Below are positions 60,429-64,000 of a DNA stretch of 64,000 bases, one piece after another. The notes below the pieces were generated by a model. The model had not been told where the DNA came from. It saw only the letters and a program-made list of their open reading frames with translations, and did not search any database. Each line of letters opens with the position of its first letter. Positions within the stretch are counted from its first letter, which is position 1. Origin of the DNA: Terasakiella sp033100395 (GTDB taxonomy: Bacteria > Pseudomonadota > Alphaproteobacteria > Rhodospirillales > Terasakiellaceae); contig NZ_JAWLVJ010000001.1 in assembly GCF_033100395.1 (NCBI RefSeq), positions 62,001 through 126,000 on the forward strand, in the 5' to 3' direction. The position numbers and the translations under genes were made by a program.

Positions 60429-60452
60429 CTCCTGACAGCTAGTTGTCAGGAG
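60429..60452. promoter_or_regulatory. 24-base palindromic operator between yafY and SRPBCC genes
   Basis: CTCCTGACA (60429-60437) and TGTCAGGAG (60444-60452) are perfect nine-base arms around the six-base spacer GCTAGT. It lies 21 bases before the yafY-like start on one side and 49 bases before the SRPBCC start on the other. It is well placed to be the WYL regulator's own operator. Confidence 0.7.
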
Positions 60453-60501
60453 TATGTCAGTAAGCTCCTTTCAGTTCAAACCAAACGAGCAGGAGATAAA
60501 A

Positions 60502-60891
60502 ATGCTTGTCGATTCCAAATCACTTATCGTTAACACCAGTGCAGAAAATCTGTTCAACTTCCTTTCCAAAGAAGAAAACCTGCCCAAATGGGCCATCCAC
60601 TATTGTAAAGGCGTGCGCAAAGAAGGCGATGACTACATCATCACCACACCGCACGGTGACATGTTTTACGAAGTCGAAGCCGATGCCAAAACAGGTGTGG
60701 TCGATATGAAAAGCGGCCCGACCAAAGACCAGATGATGGCTTTCCCGGCGCGCGTATCGCCCCTGCCAGATGGCACCAGCATCTTCAATCTGACCTGCAT
60801 CCTGATGGAAGAAATGTCTGATGAAGAACTTGAAGGTCTGCAACAGGCGTTCAAAGAAGAGTTCGATGCCCTTGCAAAGGCAGTGGCTTAA
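60502..60891 (+). CDS. SRPBCC-domain protein
   Basis: 129 residues, starting at an ATG with AGGAG upstream (60490-60494); a longer frame from 60454 would overlap the operator region. The fold resembles START/SRPBCC ligand-binding proteins: LIVNTSAENLFNFLSKEENLPKWA is the first helix and strand, and the C-terminus has a long helix (DEELEGLQQAFKEEFDALAKAV). Such proteins bind hydrophobic ligands or act as cyclases/transferases. The target of the divergent WYL regulator is most likely this gene. The ligand is unknown. Confidence 0.8.
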   Translation: MLVDSKSLIVNTSAENLFNFLSKEENLPKWAIHYCKGVRKEGDDYIITTPHGDMFYEVEADAKTGVVDMKSGPTKDQMMAFPARVSPLPDGTSIFNLTCILMEEMSDEELEGLQQAFKEEFDALAKAVA

Positions 60892-60893
60892 AT

Positions 60894-60978
60894 AACCTGT
60901 GTCCCGGCCCAAGGCCGGGACCTTTTGGATGACGAATACTGCTTACAAAAGACCCCGGCCTCCGCCGGGGAACAGGTT
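60894..60978. repeat. Double-hairpin inverted-repeat element after SRPBCC gene
   Basis: Outer arms AACCTGT (60894-60900) and ACAGGTT (60972-60978) enclose two tight hairpins. One is GTCCCGGCC/GGCCGGGAC (60901-60921), with a perfect nine-base stem and a three-base loop; the other is CCCCGG/CCGGGG (60953-60970). The double-hairpin layout is that of short dispersed repeats, and its first hairpin followed by CTTTT may also end the SRPBCC transcript. Confidence 0.6.
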
Positions 60979-61052
60979 CATGTGTTCGCAGATGTCACAT
61001 ATTCGGGTTGAGGCGATGCCCTGGCTTGAGCCCTCAAGTGACATCAAAAATG

Positions 61053-61091
61053 ATAACGGCGCCATTCCTTGGAAAAGAAAGGCGCCGTTAT
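61053..61091 (-). terminator. Intrinsic terminator after lpd
   Basis: Perfect 11-base arms ATAACGGCGCC (61053-61063) and GGCGCCGTTAT (61081-61091) with a 17-base loop. On the minus strand the stem is followed by ATTTTT. It lies 20 bases after the lpd stop. Confidence 0.85.
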
Positions 61092-61111
61092 TATATTCTC
61101 TTGAAAGAAAC

Positions 61112-62515
61112 CTAAGCGTGGATTTGCAGTTTATCCACTGCCATTGCTGCTTCTTTCACAGCTTCCGGCAGACCCGGATGACCGTGGCAGGTACGTGCGA
61201 TATCTTCGGCTGATCCGCCAAATTCCATGGCCTGAACCACTTCCTGGATCAAATCACCGCCTTGTGGGCCGATAATGTGACAACCAAGAACGCGATCTGT
61301 TTCTTTATCAGCCAGGATTTTAACAAAACCTTCCGCATCGCCATTCGCTAACGCGCGACCGTTTGCGGTAAAGGGGAATTTCCCTTTCTTATAGGCAATG
61401 CCCGCTTCTTTCAGCGCTTCTTCAGATTTACCAACGCTTGCGATTTCTGGGTGGGTGTAAACGATACCCGGGATCACATCGTAATTGACGTGACCCGTTT
61501 GACCCGCCAACATTTCAGCAACCGCAACGCCTTCTTCTTCGGCTTTGTGTGCCAGCATCATGCCGCCAATCACATCACCAATGGCGAAGATACCCGCAAC
61601 ATTTGTCTGCAGGTCGTGGTCAACCTTAACGAAGCCACGCTCGTCCATTTCAACACCCACTTGCGCCAGACCGAGATTGTCGGTGTAAGGACGACGACCG
61701 ATGGAAACGAGGCAGGCATCCGCCTTCAATGTTTCAGACTCGCCACCTTCAGCGGGTTCCATGGTCAGGGTGACAGATGTTTTTGTCTTCTTCGCGGCTG
61801 TAACCTTGGTTGCCAGTTTGAAATTGATGCCTTGCTTTTCAAGCAGGCGCTTGGCGGTTTTGCGAATTTCACCGTCCATGCCTGGCAGGATACCGTCGAG
61901 GAATTCAATGACAGTCACTTCGGTGCCAAGACGGCTCCAAACGGAACCGAGTTCCAGACCGATCACGCCGCCACCGATGACAGCCATTTTCTTTGGTACC
62001 TTGCGCAGTTCCATCGCACCCGTGGAAGACATCATGACTTTTTCGTCAATTTCCAGGAATGGCAGGGTCGCAACGTCAGAACCTGTCGCGATCACGATGT
62101 TTTCTGCCTTGACGATTTCTTCACCGCCATCGTTCAAGGACACGGTCACTTCATCTTCGCCTGTGACTTTACCTTCACCAACGATATATTTGACCTTGTT
62201 CTTTTTCATCAGGAATTCAACGCCGCTTGTCAGCTGTTTTACAACGGCTTCCTTACGATCGATCATCTTGTCCAGATCAAGCTTCGGGGTCACCTTGATC
62301 CCATGGTCCGCCATTTCGTGGGCAGCCATTTCATAAAGATGTGTGGATTGCAGCAGTGCCTTGGCCGGAATACAGCCGACGTTCAAACACGTACCGCCCA
62401 ATGAGCCGCGCTTTTCAACAATTGCAGCTTTCAAACCCAGTTGCGCTGCACGGATGGCACATACATAACCGCCCGGACCACCGCCAATAACGACAACATC
62501 AAAATTATCACTCAT
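61112..62515 (-). CDS. lpd: Dihydrolipoyl dehydrogenase
   Basis: 467 residues of E3. The N-terminal FAD loop VVVIGGGPGGYVCAIRAAQLG precedes the redox-active disulfide in GGTCLNVGCIPAK. The NAD-binding loop AVIGGGVIGLELGS is near 175, and the catalytic His-Glu pair of the partner subunit is in CHGHPGLPEAV. This enzyme reoxidises dihydrolipoyl groups of the 2-oxoacid dehydrogenase complexes. The ATG at 62515 is used; a TTG three codons ahead is weaker. It follows sucB on the minus strand. Confidence 0.95.
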   Translation of the reverse strand: MSDNFDVVVIGGGPGGYVCAIRAAQLGLKAAIVEKRGSLGGTCLNVGCIPAKALLQSTHLYEMAAHEMADHGIKVTPKLDLDKMIDRKEAVVKQLTSGVEFLMKKNKVKYIVGEGKVTGEDEVTVSLNDGGEEIVKAENIVIATGSDVATLPFLEIDEKVMMSSTGAMELRKVPKKMAVIGGGVIGLELGSVWSRLGTEVTVIEFLDGILPGMDGEIRKTAKRLLEKQGINFKLATKVTAAKKTKTSVTLTMEPAEGGESETLKADACLVSIGRRPYTDNLGLAQVGVEMDERGFVKVDHDLQTNVAGIFAIGDVIGGMMLAHKAEEEGVAVAEMLAGQTGHVNYDVIPGIVYTHPEIASVGKSEEALKEAGIAYKKGKFPFTANGRALANGDAEGFVKILADKETDRVLGCHIIGPQGGDLIQEVVQAMEFGGSAEDIARTCHGHPGLPEAVKEAAMAVDKLQIHA

Positions 62516-62545
62516 ATTCTTCAATTCCCTAAAGGATAAAATTCA

Positions 62546-62584
62546 TAAAAAAGCGGAAGACTGTATTTCATCAGCCTTCCGCTT
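62546..62584 (-). terminator. Intrinsic terminator between sucB and lpd
   Basis: On the minus strand AAGCGGAAG (62584-62576) and CTTCCGCTT (62559-62551) pair with a 16-base loop and run into TTTTTT. The site is 14 bases after the sucB stop and 31 bases before the lpd start, so lpd is probably partly expressed by read-through or from its own promoter. Confidence 0.85.
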
Positions 62585-62597
62585 AATTTGTTTGATC

Positions 62598-64000
62598 TTA
62601 TGCGTCCAGCAAGATGCGTTGTGGATCTTCGAGGCACTCTTTTACACGTACCAGGAAGGACACAGCTTCACGACCGTCAATGATACGGTGATCATAAGAC
62701 AGCGCCAGATACATCATCGGACGAGCCTGGATGGAACCATCCGGCATGACCATCGGACGCATCTGTGTTTTATGCATACCCAGGATCGCAGACTGTGGAC
62801 GGTTCAGGATCGGTGCAGATAGCAAAGAGCCAAACACACCACCGTTAGAGATGGTAAATGTACCACCCATCATTTCGTCCATTTTCAGCTCGCCGCTACG
62901 TGCGCGCTTACCAAAGTCAACGATATCGCCTTCGATCTGTGCCAGTGATTTTTCGTCACAATCACGTACAACAGGAACAACCAGACCAGTTGGGGACCCA
63001 ACCGCGATGCCCACGTCATAGTGATTTTTGTAAACGATGTCATCGCCATCGATCTCAGCATTAACCGCTGGCCATTCACGAAGCGCAGTCACACAAGCTT
63101 TGGTGAAGATACCCATGAAGCCAAGCTTCACGCCGTGTTTCTTTTCAAAGCCGTCTTTGTACTGTTTGCGCATTTCCAGAACGCCTGTCATATCGACTTC
63201 GTTCCAGGTTGTCAGAATAGCCGCTGTGTTTTGTGCTTCTTTCAGACGAGACGCGATCACTTTACGCAGGCGGGTCATTTTCACACGTTCTTCACGTGGA
63301 CCTTCCGGGCGTGGTGGGATCATTGCACCATTTGGTGTGCTGGAGGCTGGTGCTGCAGCAGCAGGAGCCGGAGCCGCCGCTTTTGGTGCAGGAGCCGCAG
63401 GTGCAGGGGCAGCCGCAGCCGCCTTGTCTTTATCAGCCTGACCGCTTTTAATGTACGCCAGAACGTCACCCTTGACCAGGCGACCGTCTTTGCCGGTTGC
63501 CGGGATTTTGGATGCATCCAGACCATTGTCGTTTACAAGCTTGCCAACAGCAGGTGAAAGTGGGTGTGCTGTGTTAGCCGCTGCTGCCGCAGGGGCAGAT
63601 GCAGCCGCAGCAGGGGCAGCAGCCGCAGGGGCAACCGCGCCAGCAGAAGCGCCAACCGCTACGCGGGCAACGACCTGACCGACTTCTACGTCTGTGTCTT
63701 CAGCAACGATGATTTCAGTGACAACACCCGCAACCGGGCTTGGCAGTTCAGCTGTAACTTTGTCTGTTTCAACTTCACACAGACCTTCGTCAACAGCGAC
63801 TTCATCGCCAACAGCCTTGAGCCAGCTTGCAACCGTCCCTTCGGTGATAGACTCACCCAGGTTTGGTACAACGATGTCAACAACTTCGCCTGTACCAGAT
63901 GAGGTAGCAGGGGCTGCAGCTTCAGCAGCAGGAGCGGCAGCCGCAGGGGCAACTGGTGCAGCAGCTTCGCCCGCTTCACCAACCATACAGAGAACAGCGC
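62598..64000 (-). CDS. sucB: Dihydrolipoyllysine succinyltransferase (E2), N-terminus cut by window edge
   Basis: The frame stays open to the right edge, so the true start lies outside; the ATG at 63986 is not the start. The visible 467 residues contain an Ala/Pro-rich linker and a lipoyl domain whose lipoyl-lysine is in VETDKVTAEL. A second Ala/Pro linker leads to the peripheral-subunit-binding domain (HPLSPAVGKLVNDNGL), and then the catalytic domain with SYDHRIIDGREAV. The residues before the first linker (AVLCMVGEAGE) look like the end of another lipoyl domain. The C-terminal block AILGMHKTQ/RPMMYLALSYDHR is the succinyltransferase type. Confidence 0.93.
   Translation of the reverse strand, partial: AVLCMVGEAGEAAAPVAPAAAAPAAEAAAPATSSGTGEVVDIVVPNLGESITEGTVASWLKAVGDEVAVDEGLCEVETDKVTAELPSPVAGVVTEIIVAEDTDVEVGQVVARVAVGASAGAVAPAAAAPAAAASAPAAAAANTAHPLSPAVGKLVNDNGLDASKIPATGKDGRLVKGDVLAYIKSGQADKDKAAAAAPAPAAPAPKAAAPAPAAAAPASSTPNGAMIPPRPEGPREERVKMTRLRKVIASRLKEAQNTAAILTTWNEVDMTGVLEMRKQYKDGFEKKHGVKLGFMGIFTKACVTALREWPAVNAEIDGDDIVYKNHYDVGIAVGSPTGLVVPVVRDCDEKSLAQIEGDIVDFGKRARSGELKMDEMMGGTFTISNGGVFGSLLSAPILNRPQSAILGMHKTQMRPMVMPDGSIQARPMMYLALSYDHRIIDGREAVSFLVRVKECLEDPQRILLDA

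Noticed and set aside
61451..62404. A 317-codon open frame antisense to lpd
   Set aside because: lpd is unmistakable on the minus strand, and the antisense product is rich in His, Phe and Cys, typical of shadow frames.

Overview
The window reads as a stretch of chromosome from a free-living, probably marine alphaproteobacterium of the Rhodospirillales kind. Terasakiella- or Thalassospira-like spirilla are my best guess, from protein character only. Base composition is close to even, genes are packed and often overlap by four bases, and there is a complete lipid A block, an alphaproteobacterial-style 2-oxoglutarate dehydrogenase E2/E3 end, and many c-di-GMP, PAS/GGDEF/EAL and solute-binding signalling proteins. 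I see no rRNA, tRNA, CRISPR array, transposase or prophage. Most of the window is core chromosome with small accessory islands.

Layout. 1-4 kb: a cut inner-membrane protein, a DMT exporter, a GGCT-like protein and a GAF/HD-GYP phosphodiesterase, all on the minus strand. 4.1-8.6 kb: ubiD, an orphan periplasmic binding protein, pmbA and a divergent lipopolysaccharide-kinase-like gene. 8.7-14.3 kb: the envelope operon msbA, DUF374 acyltransferase, waaA, lpxK, lpxL. 14.3-18.6 kb: a single-domain response regulator, an M23 peptidase whose N-terminus is encoded by a dispersed repeat, xseA and purD. 18.7-23.7 kb: a di-haem peroxidase overlapping a membrane PAS/GGDEF/EAL protein, then a YeeE/YedE transporter. 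23.8-31.3 kb: a redox/stress region with three GST-fold proteins, MarR and LysR regulators, a CDF transporter, and asd behind a Thr/Lys-codon leader peptide and attenuator. 31.4-36.6 kb: a class III cyclase gene between two cyclic-nucleotide-binding-domain genes, with orphan binding proteins on both outer sides. 36.6-46.7 kb: ybjN-like, ubiK, hldD-lgt-midA-pgeF-tiny membrane ORF-lipoprotein, prs, TSUP transporter plus hydrolase, rplY-pth. 46.7-49.9 kb: an AT-rich accessory island with a DUF4917 (SIR2-like) protein, a 56-residue protein and an RTX protein. 50.0-52.6 kb: arsR-gapdh-arsJ. 52.6-60.9 kb: small lipoprotein, RusA and FAH genes opposite a MarR gene, an AAA/DUF4143 ATPase, membrane proteins, an EamA exporter, a PleD-like cyclase, and a WYL regulator with its SRPBCC target. 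61-64 kb: lpd and the truncated sucB.

The strongest regulatory observation is upstream of asd (26562-26757). A 41-codon ORF ends in a run of Thr and Lys codons and is followed by mutually exclusive antiterminator and terminator stems, which is the architecture of ribosome-mediated attenuation. Other good signals are three identical-design palindromes between marR and a GST gene, a 24-base palindrome in the yafY/SRPBCC gap, and a dispersed double-hairpin repeat exapted as a signal-peptide-coding segment. There is also a compact cAMP-type signalling locus, and a methionine-rich 23-residue membrane peptide wedged between pgeF and a lipoprotein gene.

All identifications come from reading translations and motifs by eye. 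No database search or folding program was run.
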